From an uncultured Clostridia bacterium (lineage in GTDB: Bacteria > Bacillota_A > Clostridia > TANB77 > CAG-508), in NCBI GenBank assembly GCA_944392525.1, contig CALXXB010000012.1, forward strand, positions 1 to 28,603: a DNA stretch of 28,603 bases, in the 5' to 3' direction. Position 1 is the stretch's first letter; each line of letters begins with the position of its first letter. Positions 16,389 through 24,534 of this stretch are shown here, piece by piece. Position numbers and translations under genes: made by a program. The notes beneath the pieces were generated by a model. It worked only from the letters and a program-made list of their open reading frames with translations. It was not told where the DNA came from and made no database searches.

Positions 16389-16418
16389 ATAATACATTAT
16401 CGTCATTGTTAATGTCAA
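16389..16418 (-). promoter_or_regulatory. natAB promoter with built-in palindrome
   Basis: Minus strand TTGACA (16413-16418), an 18-base spacer and TATTAT (16389-16394). An inverted repeat ACATTA-N10-TAATGT occupies 16394-16415, exactly the spacer and the edges of both hexamers. A repressor bound there would block RNA polymerase. No regulator gene is adjacent. Confidence 0.65.
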
Positions 16419-16519
16419 GAAAAACAGTAAAATTAAGATTTAATTTTAATAAAAATAAATATATATTCTTCATATAGTTATCTATATTACAATTATTTTT
16501 GAATTTTTTGTAAATTTAC

Positions 16520-16548
16520 TAGACAGTATTTAACCTTTGTGATATTAT
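16520..16548 (+). promoter_or_regulatory. Promoter of the Thr/Ser/Asn-rich protein gene
   Basis: TAGACA (16520-16525), a 17-base spacer, and TATTAT (16543-16548) preceded by TGA, an extended -10. Confidence 0.6.
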
Positions 16549-16604
16549 ATATTTTGTAAAAACAAAAGATATGAAATACAATTATTTCAATTGGGAGGTT
16601 TAAT

Positions 16605-17036
16605 ATGTCAAAATTAAGAAATTTAAAATTTATTATATTAACTATAAGTATTATAACTTTTATATTTTTATTAAATAGTTGTTATGCTGTTGATTTAAAT
16701 TTAAGTACAGACTTAACTTCTAACCTATCAACTACTAATACAACAACAGATGGAACAACAAACAGTACAACTGAAGATACTAATAACCAATCTTCTACAA
16801 ACACTGCAACTAATACAGCTAATTCAACAAATACAATGAATACTTCTAGCACAGGGAGTTCAAATTCAACAGGTACAAGTAGAACAACAAATACAAATTC
16901 AGGAGCAACAGTTACAAATGCATTACCAGAAAGTGATTTAGGATTAGCAAATATATTAAATATACTTTTAATTGTAATCGGAATATTACTTATCTTCTTA
17001 GCAATCGCTATTCTAATTAGATTAAAAAATAGTTAA
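16605..17036 (+). CDS. Small exported Thr/Ser/Asn-rich protein with C-terminal helix
   Basis: The 143-residue protein has a signal peptide (KLRNLKF, then a hydrophobic core to about residue 24, ending L-N-S-C-Y-A). About 80 residues are made almost only of Thr, Ser, Asn, Ala and Gly. It ends in LPESDLG, a hydrophobic helix and RLKNS. The linker and tail have the same plan as the big surface protein (Asn/Thr-rich linker, LP-x motif, helix, basic end), but LPESD is not a recognised sorting signal, so a plain membrane tether is more likely. The LNSC could also be a poor lipobox. GGGAGG precedes the ATG. Function unknown. Confidence 0.75.
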   Translation: MSKLRNLKFIILTISIITFIFLLNSCYAVDLNLSTDLTSNLSTTNTTTDGTTNSTTEDTNNQSSTNTATNTANSTNTMNTSSTGSSNSTGTSRTTNTNSGATVTNALPESDLGLANILNILLIVIGILLIFLAIAILIRLKNS

Positions 17037-17057
17037 AAATAATTTAAAATTTTTATT

Positions 17058-17096
17058 ATAAAAGCTTTATTTCAAATAAAGCTTTTATTTTTTATT
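17058..17096 (+). terminator. Terminator after the Thr/Ser-rich protein gene
   Basis: A 15-bp inverted repeat around AAAAGCTTTAT (17058-17072 with 17074-17088), realistically closing with a few more loop bases, followed by a run of Ts. Confidence 0.8.
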
Positions 17097-17203
17097 TTTA
17101 ATGTATATTTTATCAAAAAATTAAAATAATAATATTATAATTTGTTTTTCATAGTAATTTATTATGGAAAATATTGTTTATATTTTTTATAGGAGGAATA
17201 TCT

Positions 17204-17662
17204 ATGTATAAAAAAATAATAGTTAGTACATGTATTCTACTTGCAAGTATCTTTCTTTCTTTTAGTTTCTGCTTAGCGAATGATGCTACTAACATGTTAG
17301 AAGATGCTGCAAACGGTGTAAGAAATGCTGTTGGTGGTGCTGAAGATGCTATTGAAAATGCAGCTGGTGGAGTAACTAACACAGCAAAAAATATGACTGA
17401 AGGTATGGAAAATGGTGCAAATTCTGTTACTAATTCTATGAGAAATGCTACTAATTCAACTAAAGACACAAATGACAACATGAATAATGATGGATATGTA
17501 GCAACTAGAACAGCTACAGACGCAGGAGCTGCAACATTTATGGGTATGACATCAACTGCATGGACATGGTTAATTATTGGCGTTGCTACAATAGCAATAG
17601 TCGCTCTTGTTTGGTACTATGGAAATCAATTAAAAGCCTCTAGATATGATGATAGAGACTAA
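17204..17662 (+). CDS. Small exported protein with Asn/Ala/Gly amphipathic repeats and C-terminal helix
   Basis: The 152-residue protein begins at ATG 17204, 8 bases after AGGAGG; an earlier in-frame start at 17174 has no such site. A signal peptide (residues 1-24, ending FCLAND) is followed by about 70 residues of imperfect 11-residue-like repeats rich in Asn, Ala and Gly (EDAANGVRNAVGG, EDAIENAAGGVTN, ENGANSVTNSMRN), predicted to be amphipathic helix. A transmembrane helix lies near 122-142, followed by a charged end. The repeats recall LEA-like or phasin-like helices. Membrane tethering on the outer face is likely. I do not recognise a family. Confidence 0.75.
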   Translation: MYKKIIVSTCILLASIFLSFSFCLANDATNMLEDAANGVRNAVGGAEDAIENAAGGVTNTAKNMTEGMENGANSVTNSMRNATNSTKDTNDNMNNDGYVATRTATDAGAATFMGMTSTAWTWLIIGVATIAIVALVWYYGNQLKASRYDDRD

Positions 17663-17672
17663 TTAATCTTTT

Positions 17673-17710
17673 AATGCACTTTAAATTAATTTAAGGTGCA
17701 TTATTTTTTA
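17673..17710 (+). terminator. Terminator before smpB
   Basis: A 15-bp stem with one G-T pair (17673-17687 with 17688-17702, inner pairs acting as loop) and a T-run at 17704-17710. Confidence 0.8.
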
Positions 17711-17718
17711 TTTTATGA

Positions 17719-17724
17719 TATAAT
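17719..17724 (+). promoter_or_regulatory. Extended -10 promoter of smpB
   Basis: A perfect TATAAT preceded by TGA, 36 bases upstream of the smpB start. No convincing -35 is visible because that region is the T-run of the preceding terminator. Confidence 0.5.
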
Positions 17725-17760
17725 ATTTATTGTAATATAAATATTAGGAGTAAGATTTAC

Positions 17761-18219
17761 ATGAATACAAAATTAATTGCAAAAAATCCGACTGCATATC
17801 ATAATTATACAATTGAAGATAAATTAGAAGCAGGAATAGTACTATCAGGTACAGAAATAAGGTCTATAAGAAAAGGTAAAGCTAACTTAAAAGATAGTTA
17901 TGCTATTATTAAAAATGGAGAAGTTTATATTGTAGGAATGCATGTTAGTCCTTATGAACATGGAAACATTTTTAATAAAGATCCCTTACGTGATAGAAAA
18001 CTTTTATTAAATAAAAAAGAAATAAATAAATTATTCGGTTTAACAAAGCAAAAAGGATACAGCTTAGTACCCATTAGCCTATATTTTAAAGGAAGTTTAG
18101 TTAAAGTAGAACTAGGTATTGGTAAAGGTAAAAAATTATATGATAAACGTCAAGATATTGCAAAAAAAGATGCAGAGCGAAGAATAAATCAAGCTATGAA
18201 ACAAAAATACAGAGATTAA
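17761..18219 (+). CDS. smpB: SsrA-binding protein
   Basis: Partner of tmRNA in rescuing stalled ribosomes. The 152-residue protein has the family landmarks [29 protein letters not shown] (in order, residues 9-37), [30 protein letters not shown] and a C-terminal basic tail with [22 protein letters not shown] precedes the ATG. The gene uses CGT (18148-18150) and CGA (18178-18180) as Arg codons but no CGG. No tmRNA gene is seen beside it. If CGG stalls ribosomes in this organism, this rescue pathway would matter, but closeness to the shift genes is probably chance. Confidence 0.96.
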   Translation: MNTKLIAKNPTAYHNYTIEDKLEAGIVLSGTEIRSIRKGKANLKDSYAIIKNGEVYIVGMHVSPYEHGNIFNKDPLRDRKLLLNKKEINKLFGLTKQKGYSLVPISLYFKGSLVKVELGIGKGKKLYDKRQDIAKKDAERRINQAMKQKYRD

Positions 18220-18241
18220 TAATTAACCTCTGTATTTTTTA
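18206..18241. terminator. Bidirectional terminator between smpB and DUF2207 gene
   Basis: A 15-bp stem with one mismatch (18206-18220 with 18222-18236), As on the left and Ts on the right. It includes the smpB stop codon. For the minus gene it matters that the shifted reading stops at 18253, before the hairpin, while the unshifted reading would run right through it. Confidence 0.85.
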
Positions 18242-18252
18242 TTTTAAGTATT

Positions 18253-20507
18253 CTAGAAACGACCTCCACCGCCGCCTCCGGCCTCCGCCGTCCGCCACCA
18301 CCAGATGAGCCGCCTCCAAATCCTCCACCTGAACTATATGAAGACGTACTAATACTTGCTGAACTAGTATGTATGGCTGTTTTTACGCTATTGTTCAGTT
18401 CTCTTGTTATTCCTAAATTTATGCTTTGATATATTAATAAATTAGTATCTATATCACTTGTGTCTGTTATATACATTTTCATTCTCTTTTCTACTTTATC
18501 GGCACAACCTAAAACTGTTGCTGTAACTAAATATTTCTCCCATAATGTAATTTCAGGCAAATCTTTTTCATCAAAATTACTAAAATCTTTTAAGAATCTT
18601 TTATGTGCAAGCCATTTTGAATATAACAGTTTTCCATTAGTAGACCTATCTTTATCTTTATTAGCTATAACTAAGTAAATCACATTAAGCACTGTTATTC
18701 CCATTAAGTATGCCAAAACTTGTAATCCACAATTGCTAAGCCCATGAAATACTCCAAAAGCCATAAATATACTAAATATATAATTTATACTTGTTAAAAC
18801 TATATATGTTATAGATAATCCATTTCCCTTAAAATATTCTTTAAAACCGACTTCTTCTTCAGTTACTTTTTTAAATTCATCAATTTTCTTGATTAACCTT
18901 TTCGCCCTACTAGTAGTTTTTCCATAATTTTTTAGAGTCGTCATTGCACATCTGTTTTCTTTTCCAACCATATTAAACAACACATCTAATACTACTGCTT
19001 CTGCACTTGTTCCTACATAGCTTTCATTTTCACGAATTAAAGTAATGTTTTTTCCATTCGGATTCTTTTCATAAGATATTACTTTTTTATTTATTAAATT
19101 TAATATAGTAGCTGAAAATCCTATATTAGTACTTTTTCTTTTCATTAAATATTCTAATACATTTGGATTATCTTCACTTGGAAAATCTCTATAATAACGC
19201 CCTTTAAATTTATGCTTTTCATTAATTATTTTTATAAGTTTATATATAGCAAAAATACCTAAGACCACATTTGTAATTATAACAAATATTGTAAAAATTC
19301 TCCTTATTTTCGCTTGTTTTACTTCTAATATGTTTTCTAATTGTTTATATATAGTTAAAGCTTGTTCTTTTATTTCTTCATCAAAGCCTTCTTCTATTTC
19401 TTCCTTAAAATCTTCTAATCTACTTCTAGTTAAAAACATATAATTATTTTCCGTTAAACTCTCTAAACTATATTTTAAGTCTTCTTTCCAATCTTCATTA
19501 ACCAAGTCCTTTGTTGCATCAATTCTTTCTAGAAAGTTTTGCTTTTCCTCACTTGTTTCATCTAACTCATTTACTAATTCTAGTGCATAATTATAATAAT
19601 ACATTCTAGGTGACTCTTCTAAATCTAATACTGCTTGACTCGCTCTATTTTCAAGTTTTAGCTTTGCTTCTTCTCTTTCACTATTTGCTGTATCTGCCAT
19701 CATTTCTTCATATTTTAAAATGTTGTCTCTTCCGTCCACATTAGATTTTTTAGTAGCTAATGGCACAAGGTCTTTATTAAACATAACTCTTACTGTTTCA
19801 GGTGTGTAACTTTTAACATTTTTATCTTCAAAATATAACGTTTTAGAATCTAAGATTTTATTTTCACCTGTTAATGGTCCATGAGACCAAATTCTAACAC
19901 CACTATCTTCTCCCGGTAAATGTATTAAAACTTGGAAATCATCTATATTTTCTTCATAATATTCTCCCAAAAAATTCCAATATAACTCTGCTACATCATT
20001 ATGTACTACCACTACATCTGTTATAGTATATTCAATACAGATAACTTTATTTTTATCACCTGGGCAATAAATTTTAAAGTCTACACTAGATCCTCCTTGA
20101 TCAAGTTCATAAACTCCATAATCACCATTAGAAGCTCTATTTACTTTTTCATATACATTCTCTACTTTATCTATATCATTAATTGTATTAAAGTTTTCTT
20201 GTGATATATCATATACTTTTATATCCTTTATATCACTTCCATTATATATATCTGTATTTCCTGCAAAGTTACTATATATCCCTGTAAATTTTGTCGCATA
20301 ATTGTTTCTAATTTCTATATTTCTTGTCCTACCATTATACTCTCCACCAAGTAAAGTAGCTTCTTTTATTGTTATTGAACCATCCTCATTTATCGTTACA
20401 TCTTGATATAATAGTTTTGTGCTCTCTTCTGCTGCCAATACCTTATTTGTCAAAAAAAGTGTAAGTATTATTATAATAAATATTAATAATATCCTTATTT
20501 TTTTCAT
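18253..20507 (-). CDS. DUF2207 membrane protein with Gly-rich tail, needs two +1 shifts at CGG
   Basis: Exported N-terminal domain with a signal peptide (residues 1-26) and a beta-rich DUF2207 domain, a charged coiled region (about 265-400), a helix near 405-430, a cytoplasmic part and two more helices. The tail is Ser-rich, then Gly-rich. The plain frame reaches CGG at 18290 and yields R-R-R-P-E-A and an unrelated end running to 18216, through the terminator and into smpB. Skipping a C at 18290 and at 18280 gives an unbroken Gly run, then G-R-F and TAG at 18253-18255, the normal end of this family. The ATG at 20507 is preferred over 20513 because GGGGG touches the latter. Function of DUF2207 proteins is not established. 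A paralogue lies at 26318-28234. Confidence 0.85.
18278..18280 (-). other. CGG site 4: second +1 shift in the DUF2207 tail
   Basis: Met in frame only after the first shift: GGC-(C)GGA-GGC-GGC-GGT. The second skip restores Gly codons and leads to the stop at 18253. Confidence 0.8.
18288..18290 (-). other. CGG site 3: first +1 shift in the DUF2207 tail
   Basis: The reading is GGC-GGA-(C)GGC-GGA-GGC. The unshifted frame gives three Arg residues in a row and an off-family C-terminus. Confidence 0.8.
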
Positions 20508-20527
20508 CTTCATCCCCCAATATATAA

Positions 20528-20567
20528 AATTATGATATAGAAAAACAATGTTTTCTATATCATAATT
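20528..20567 (-). terminator. Perfect 17-bp hairpin between aldolase and DUF2207 genes
   Basis: A fully complementary 17-bp stem (20528-20544 with 20551-20567) and a 6-base loop. On the minus strand it is followed by only four Ts. It may end fba transcription or act as an attenuator in front of the DUF2207 gene, whose start is 20 bases away. Confidence 0.6.
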
Positions 20568-20607
20568 GCTTACATTATAAAGTTACATATCGTTTATATT
20601 ATTCTTT

Positions 20608-21537
20608 CTATATTTTGTTACTTGAACCAAAAACATCTACCATTTTATGTTTTACTGTTTCTTTAATTAAGTCTCTTGCAGGTGTTAAATATTTTCTTGG
20701 GTCAAATGCACTTGGGTCTTCTGCAAATACTTTTCTAATTCCAGCTGTCATTGCTAATCTTAAGTCTGTATCTACATTTATTTTTGATACTCCAGATACA
20801 CTTGCTTCATGTAATATTTCATCTGGTACACCTTTTGCTCCTGGTATGTTTCCGCCATATTTATTGCACATATCTACTAATTCTGGGATAACTGTTGATG
20901 CTCCATGTAATACTATAGGAGTATTTGGTATTTTTTCTTTTATTTCTTTTAAAATATCAAATCTAAGTTTTGCTTCTCCTTTAAATTTATAAGCTCCATG
21001 GCTTGTACCAATAGCAATTGCTAAAGAATCACAACCTGTTCTTCTAACAAATTCTTCAGCTTGGTCAGGATCTGTATACATAGCATCTTTTGCATCTACA
21101 TTTACATCATCCTCAATACCTGCTAATTTTCCAAGTTCAGCTTCTACTACAACTCCTTTAGAATGAGCATAATCTACTACTTGTTTTGTTAATCTAACAT
21201 TTTCTTCAAAATCATATTTTGAACCATCTATCATAACAGATGTAAATCCATTATCAATACACATTTTAGCTGTTTCAAAATCTGGTCCGTGGTCTAAATG
21301 AATTGCAACTGGAACTTCTGGATGTTCTTCAACCGCAGCTTCTACCATTTTCATTAAATATCCTATTCTTGCATATTTTATTGCACTTGATGATGCTTGT
21401 AATATAACTGGAGATTTAGCTTCTGCTGCTGCATCCATAATTCCTTGTATTATTTCCATATTATTTACATTAAATGCACCTATTGCATATCCTTCTTTCA
21501 TTGATTTTTCAAACATATCCTTTGTTGTAACTAACAT
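20608..21537 (-). CDS. fba: Class II fructose-1,6-bisphosphate aldolase
   Basis: Glycolytic zinc enzyme that splits fructose-1,6-bisphosphate into dihydroxyacetone phosphate and glyceraldehyde-3-phosphate. The 309-residue protein fits the class II family. Visible landmarks are AIHLDHGPDFE with H80, catalytic D82 and H83, SVMIDGSKYDFEENV, VVEAELGKLAGIEDDV, a zinc-ligand His in AIGTSHGAYKF and LHGAST, and SKINVDTDLR near the end for phosphate binding. AGGAGG is 7 bases before the ATG. It stands after cysK in the same direction with a hairpin in between, and is probably a separate unit. Confidence 0.96.
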   Translation of the reverse strand: MLVTTKDMFEKSMKEGYAIGAFNVNNMEIIQGIMDAAAEAKSPVILQASSSAIKYARIGYLMKMVEAAVEEHPEVPVAIHLDHGPDFETAKMCIDNGFTSVMIDGSKYDFEENVRLTKQVVDYAHSKGVVVEAELGKLAGIEDDVNVDAKDAMYTDPDQAEEFVRRTGCDSLAIAIGTSHGAYKFKGEAKLRFDILKEIKEKIPNTPIVLHGASTVIPELVDMCNKYGGNIPGAKGVPDEILHEASVSGVSKINVDTDLRLAMTAGIRKVFAEDPSAFDPRKYLTPARDLIKETVKHKMVDVFGSSNKI

Positions 21538-21622
21538 ATTAATTCCTCCTTTTTTATTTTGTTTACTACTTTGTTATTTTATTTCTTATTTTGCAATATG
21601 TCAAGTGTTTTTGAAACAAAGA

Positions 21623-21654
21623 GAGACATTTAAGGTCTGTCCCTAAAATGTCTC
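21623..21654 (-). terminator. Hairpin at the end of cysK
   Basis: Stem GAGACATTT with AAATGTCTC (21623-21631 and 21646-21654), then one mismatch and three more pairs around a TCTGTC loop. It overlaps the cysK stop codon. On the minus strand only a weak T-rich tail follows, so it may be a weak terminator or a repeated palindromic element. Confidence 0.45.
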
Positions 21655-22618
21655 ATTCATATTTTATCAACTCTATTTTGTTTGATATAAAGTTTTCATT
21701 CTTATCAATATCTTTACTTAAATCTGTCGATAAATATTTCTTATTATCATCTGCAAATACAGTTACTACGCTTCTATCTATTTTATCTGCTAGTAATACC
21801 GAAGCTATAAAATTAGCTCCTGATGAAATTCCAACTCCTAACCCTAACTCTCCTGCTAATTTTCTAGACATGTTTATTGCATCTTCATCATTTACTAAAA
21901 TTATTTCATCTATCTTATTCTTGTCTAATAAATCTGGTACAAAATCATCACCTATTCCTTCTATTTTATGCTGACCTATTATTTCCCCTCTAGATATTAT
22001 CGGCATCTTATCAGGCTCTAATGCTACTATTTTAATATCTTTATATTCATTTTTCACTCTGGCACCTATTCCCATCAGAGTTCCACCTGTTCCTACTCCT
22101 GATACAAAGCCACCTATGGATTCTCCTAATTTCTTTAACTCTTCTGTTATCTCTTTTCCTGTTGTTTCATAATGTGCTTTATAATTATCTTCATTTCCAA
22201 ATTGATTTGCTAAAAATCCATCTTTTTCTTTCGCTAATTTTTTAGCTTTTTCTACACATCCTATAAATCCACCTTGTTCTTTTGATATTAAGGTTACATT
22301 TGCTCCATAGTTTTTCATTAGCTCTATTCTTTCTTTACTTGCCCAATCAGGCATAAAAATATATACAGGATGCTTATAATATGCTCCAATTGCTGCAAGA
22401 GAAATTCCTGTATTTCCACTTGTAGCTTCTACTATTGGTTGACCTTTTTTTAGTTTTCCTTTTTTCATTGCCTCATTTATTATATAGAAAGCTACTCTAT
22501 CTTTTATACTCCCAGTTAAATTATAATATTCTAATTTTGTAAATATATTTATCTTTTTATCATTATATTTACACAAAATTTTTATCATAGGAGTATTTCC
22601 TATTATATTTTTTAGCAT
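21653..22618 (-). CDS. cysK: Cysteine synthase (O-acetylserine sulfhydrylase)
   Basis: PLP enzyme that makes cysteine from O-acetylserine and sulfide. The 321-residue protein shows NLTGSIKDR with the PLP lysine at K39, TSGNTG (66-71), a Gly-rich phosphate loop GVGTGGTLMG and IGDDFVP. The start overlaps the peroxiredoxin stop by 7 bases (ATGCTAA), so translation is coupled. The tail after the SSGAN segment is slightly longer than in typical CysK. A cystathionine beta-synthase-like role cannot be excluded, but cysteine synthase is the better fit. Confidence 0.9.
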   Translation of the reverse strand: MLKNIIGNTPMIKILCKYNDKKINIFTKLEYYNLTGSIKDRVAFYIINEAMKKGKLKKGQPIVEATSGNTGISLAAIGAYYKHPVYIFMPDWASKERIELMKNYGANVTLISKEQGGFIGCVEKAKKLAKEKDGFLANQFGNEDNYKAHYETTGKEITEELKKLGESIGGFVSGVGTGGTLMGIGARVKNEYKDIKIVALEPDKMPIISRGEIIGQHKIEGIGDDFVPDLLDKNKIDEIILVNDEDAINMSRKLAGELGLGVGISSGANFIASVLLADKIDRSVVTVFADDNKKYLSTDLSKDIDKNENFISNKIELIKYE

Positions 22619-23322
22619 TCTCCTTCACCTTCACTATTATCCTCTTTGTCACCTATGCATTTTTTACTTGGTTGTTCAAAGCTTAAATACCAATTGACTC
22701 CATTTCTATTTTTATTTATATATTCTACCCTTTTTTCTAATTCTTCATACGTTTGTGGTATAGGTACTATTACAGGCTGATTTGGCATCCAATTTGCAGC
22801 AGTAGCCCCACCCATACACTCTGCCATTTGAAGTGCTCTTACAGTTCTTAATATCTCCGGTATAAATCTTCCCACATTCATTGGATATATTAATATTGTT
22901 CTTACAATTTGCTTATCATCTATAATATAAACATTTCTAACAGTTTCTGTTGTACTCATTTCATTAGAAATCATTCCATATCTTCTTGCAATTATTGCAT
23001 TTCTATCTGCTATTATTGGAAATGATATTTTTATTCCTGTTCTACAATAAATATCATAAACCCAAGCTAAATGAGAACTATTACTATCCACACTTAAACC
23101 TAATAATTCTGTATTTATTTCTTTAAAATATGTATGTGCTCTTGTAAATGCAATCATCTCTGTTGTACAAACTGGAGTAAAATCTCCTGGATGTGAAAAT
23201 AGTACAAGCCATTTCCCTTCATAATCTTTTAAACTTACTTTTCCAAAAGTAGATATAGCTTCAAAATCAGGTGCTTTCTCACCTATTTTTACATTTCCAT
23301 TTTCTAATAATTCATAATTCAT
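22612..23322 (-). CDS. Peroxiredoxin of the long Prx6/archaeal type
   Basis: Thiol peroxidase that reduces peroxides. The 236-residue protein has the active site HPGDFTPVCTTE with peroxidatic C52, and the later R of the family (RNVYIIDD). The long C-terminal extension (YEELEKRVEYI, WYLSFEQPSKKC) is the Prx6/archaeal arrangement with extra cysteines at KKCIGD and at the very last residue, candidates for resolving Cys. It is translationally linked to cysteine synthase, which fits a thiol-supply and oxidative-stress unit. GAAAGGAG precedes the ATG. Confidence 0.92.
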   Translation of the reverse strand: MNYELLENGNVKIGEKAPDFEAISTFGKVSLKDYEGKWLVLFSHPGDFTPVCTTEMIAFTRAHTYFKEINTELLGLSVDSNSSHLAWVYDIYCRTGIKISFPIIADRNAIIARRYGMISNEMSTTETVRNVYIIDDKQIVRTILIYPMNVGRFIPEILRTVRALQMAECMGGATAANWMPNQPVIVPIPQTYEELEKRVEYINKNRNGVNWYLSFEQPSKKCIGDKEDNSEGEGEC

Positions 23323-23333
23323 AAAAATAAACT

Positions 23334-23358
23334 CCTTTCATTTCTATATATTATGAAA
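23334..23358 (-). promoter_or_regulatory. Leader hairpin next to the peroxiredoxin ribosome binding site
   Basis: A 7-bp inverted repeat (CTTTCAT with ATGAAAG) whose 3' arm, on the minus strand, includes the beginning of AAAGGAG. It could weaken initiation, but the stem is short and AT-rich. Confidence 0.3.
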
Positions 23359-23379
23359 GAAGTTTTATTTTGTTAATTC

Positions 23380-23922
23380 TTATTTAATTTTCTTATATAT
23401 AATCGGTTCGTCATATCCAAATGTTCTCTTTCCATTCATTTCCATAGTTTCAGAAACCTCTAACATTTCTTCAGAAAATCTTTCAAATAATTTAAACTTT
23501 AGAACTGGAGTAAACATGCTTTCACTTCCGCCTTCCCATATTCCATCATTTAATTTATATATAGCTGGTGTGAATTTTTCTGAAACTTTTAAGTCTAAAT
23601 AATCCAATTCATCTATGTCAGTATATGTGACATTTCTTCCGTATTCTTTTGGAATTTCATATGAAGTAAGTTTTATACCTTCTTCCTCTTCTGTAAAAAG
23701 AAACAAGTGTGAAGACGAATTTGTCTTTTCATTTAACGTATAATAACTTTCCTCTAAAATAAATATTCCCATGAAATCATTTGGTAAATTCTTTATTTTG
23801 GTATTGCAAATAGTATTTACATGTCTTGCAAACGGAAATCCGTTATTTTTTAATTTATTATACTGTTCTGAATTATCAAAATTTCCCTCTAAAAGATTTA
23901 TAAATTCACTTAATTTACTCAT
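23380..23922 (-). CDS. Hypothetical cytoplasmic protein
   Basis: The 180-residue protein has no signal peptide or helix. It begins MSKLSEFINLLEGNFDN and has a beta-rich middle (MGIFILEESYYTL, HLFLFTEEEEGIKLTSYEIP). The order of a short helix, then G-x-F-D-N-S-E-Q, then a central strand with EESYY slightly recalls the CpcT/CpeT fold family, but with no cofactor-binding signature I would not assign it. GGGAG lies 7 bases before the ATG. It is 35 bases after the membrane protein gene in the same direction, and 57 bases before peroxiredoxin. Confidence 0.7.
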   Translation of the reverse strand: MSKLSEFINLLEGNFDNSEQYNKLKNNGFPFARHVNTICNTKIKNLPNDFMGIFILEESYYTLNEKTNSSSHLFLFTEEEEGIKLTSYEIPKEYGRNVTYTDIDELDYLDLKVSEKFTPAIYKLNDGIWEGGSESMFTPVLKFKLFERFSEEMLEVSETMEMNGKRTFGYDEPIIYKKIK

Positions 23923-23957
23923 TTTATTTCTCCCTCTTTCAAGTAGTTAACTATTAG

Positions 23958-24510
23958 TTAATTCGACCATCTTGATCCAGTATATTCATCTATCATCTCT
24001 AATATATCATTTATATTACTACTTACATTTATTTTTTTATCTATATCTGCCTCTCCTTGTTTTAACAGAATCTTTTGATTTGAATTATAATCATAAAATT
24101 CTAATGTAGACGTAGGTGCATCATAAACATCAACACCTGTATTTATTCCTTCTGTTTGATCTGTTAAATCTGATAACATTTCTTTCAACTTTCTCAAATC
24201 TTCGCTAGGAATTTTACCGTACTTCTTCTGTTGTACTATTTACAATTTCTTTACCATATTCTTCTATGTCTTTCACTTTTGGTACTGTATCACACTCAAA
24301 TTCGTATATACTTCCGTCTTCACATATTATAGTTCCTCTATAATAAAATCCCCATGAGAAATTCATTGAAGAGCTTTCTATTAATACTCTTTTCTTATTT
24401 TTAGACATAATGTTAATTACCAATATTACTATTGCTAAAATAATTATTAAAAATATTAAGCCAATTATAATATTTCTTATTTTTTTACTTTTCTTTTTAT
24501 TATCTTCCAT
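23958..24510 (-). CDS. Membrane protein with a single helix, needs one +1 shift at CGG
   Basis: The ATG at 24510 opens a protein with a basic start (MEDNKKKSKKIRN) and one helix (about 13-34). An outer domain follows, with RGTIICEDGSIYEFECD. The plain frame ends after 98 residues at CGG-TAA (24219-24214). Skipping the C gives GTA-(C)GGT-AAA-ATT and continues without a stop for 86 more residues to 23958, total 183. The second half has no ATG or ribosome binding site of its own at its start (only a TTG in the shifted frame), so it is not an independent gene. It is 24 bases after the DnaB-like gene. The family is not recognised. Confidence 0.75.
24217..24219 (-). other. CGG site 5: +1 shift joining two open frames
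   Basis: CGG is directly followed by AA, so the unshifted frame stops at once at TAA. The shifted frame reads GGT-AAA and continues for 86 codons. This gene has no Gly-rich tract and is the most independent of the eight sites. Confidence 0.78.
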
Positions 24511-24534
24511 TTATTTATCCTCTTTAATTTTATA

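Noticed and set aside
18206..18241. Partial tmRNA gene near smpB
   Set aside because: The structure is a simple terminator stem; no tRNA-like acceptor end or tag sequence is visible.
18278..18290. Sequencing or assembly error adding C before GG
   Set aside because: An error process would not know the reading phase; all eight fall in front of Gly codons, three lie outside Gly tracts, and other CGG in the window never disturb a frame. Not fully excluded without raw reads.
24214..24219. Release-factor-type programmed frameshift at the stop (prfB-like)
   Set aside because: There is no CTT-TGA-C slippery site and no Shine-Dalgarno-like element at the fixed distance, and the other sites have no stop codon after CGG.
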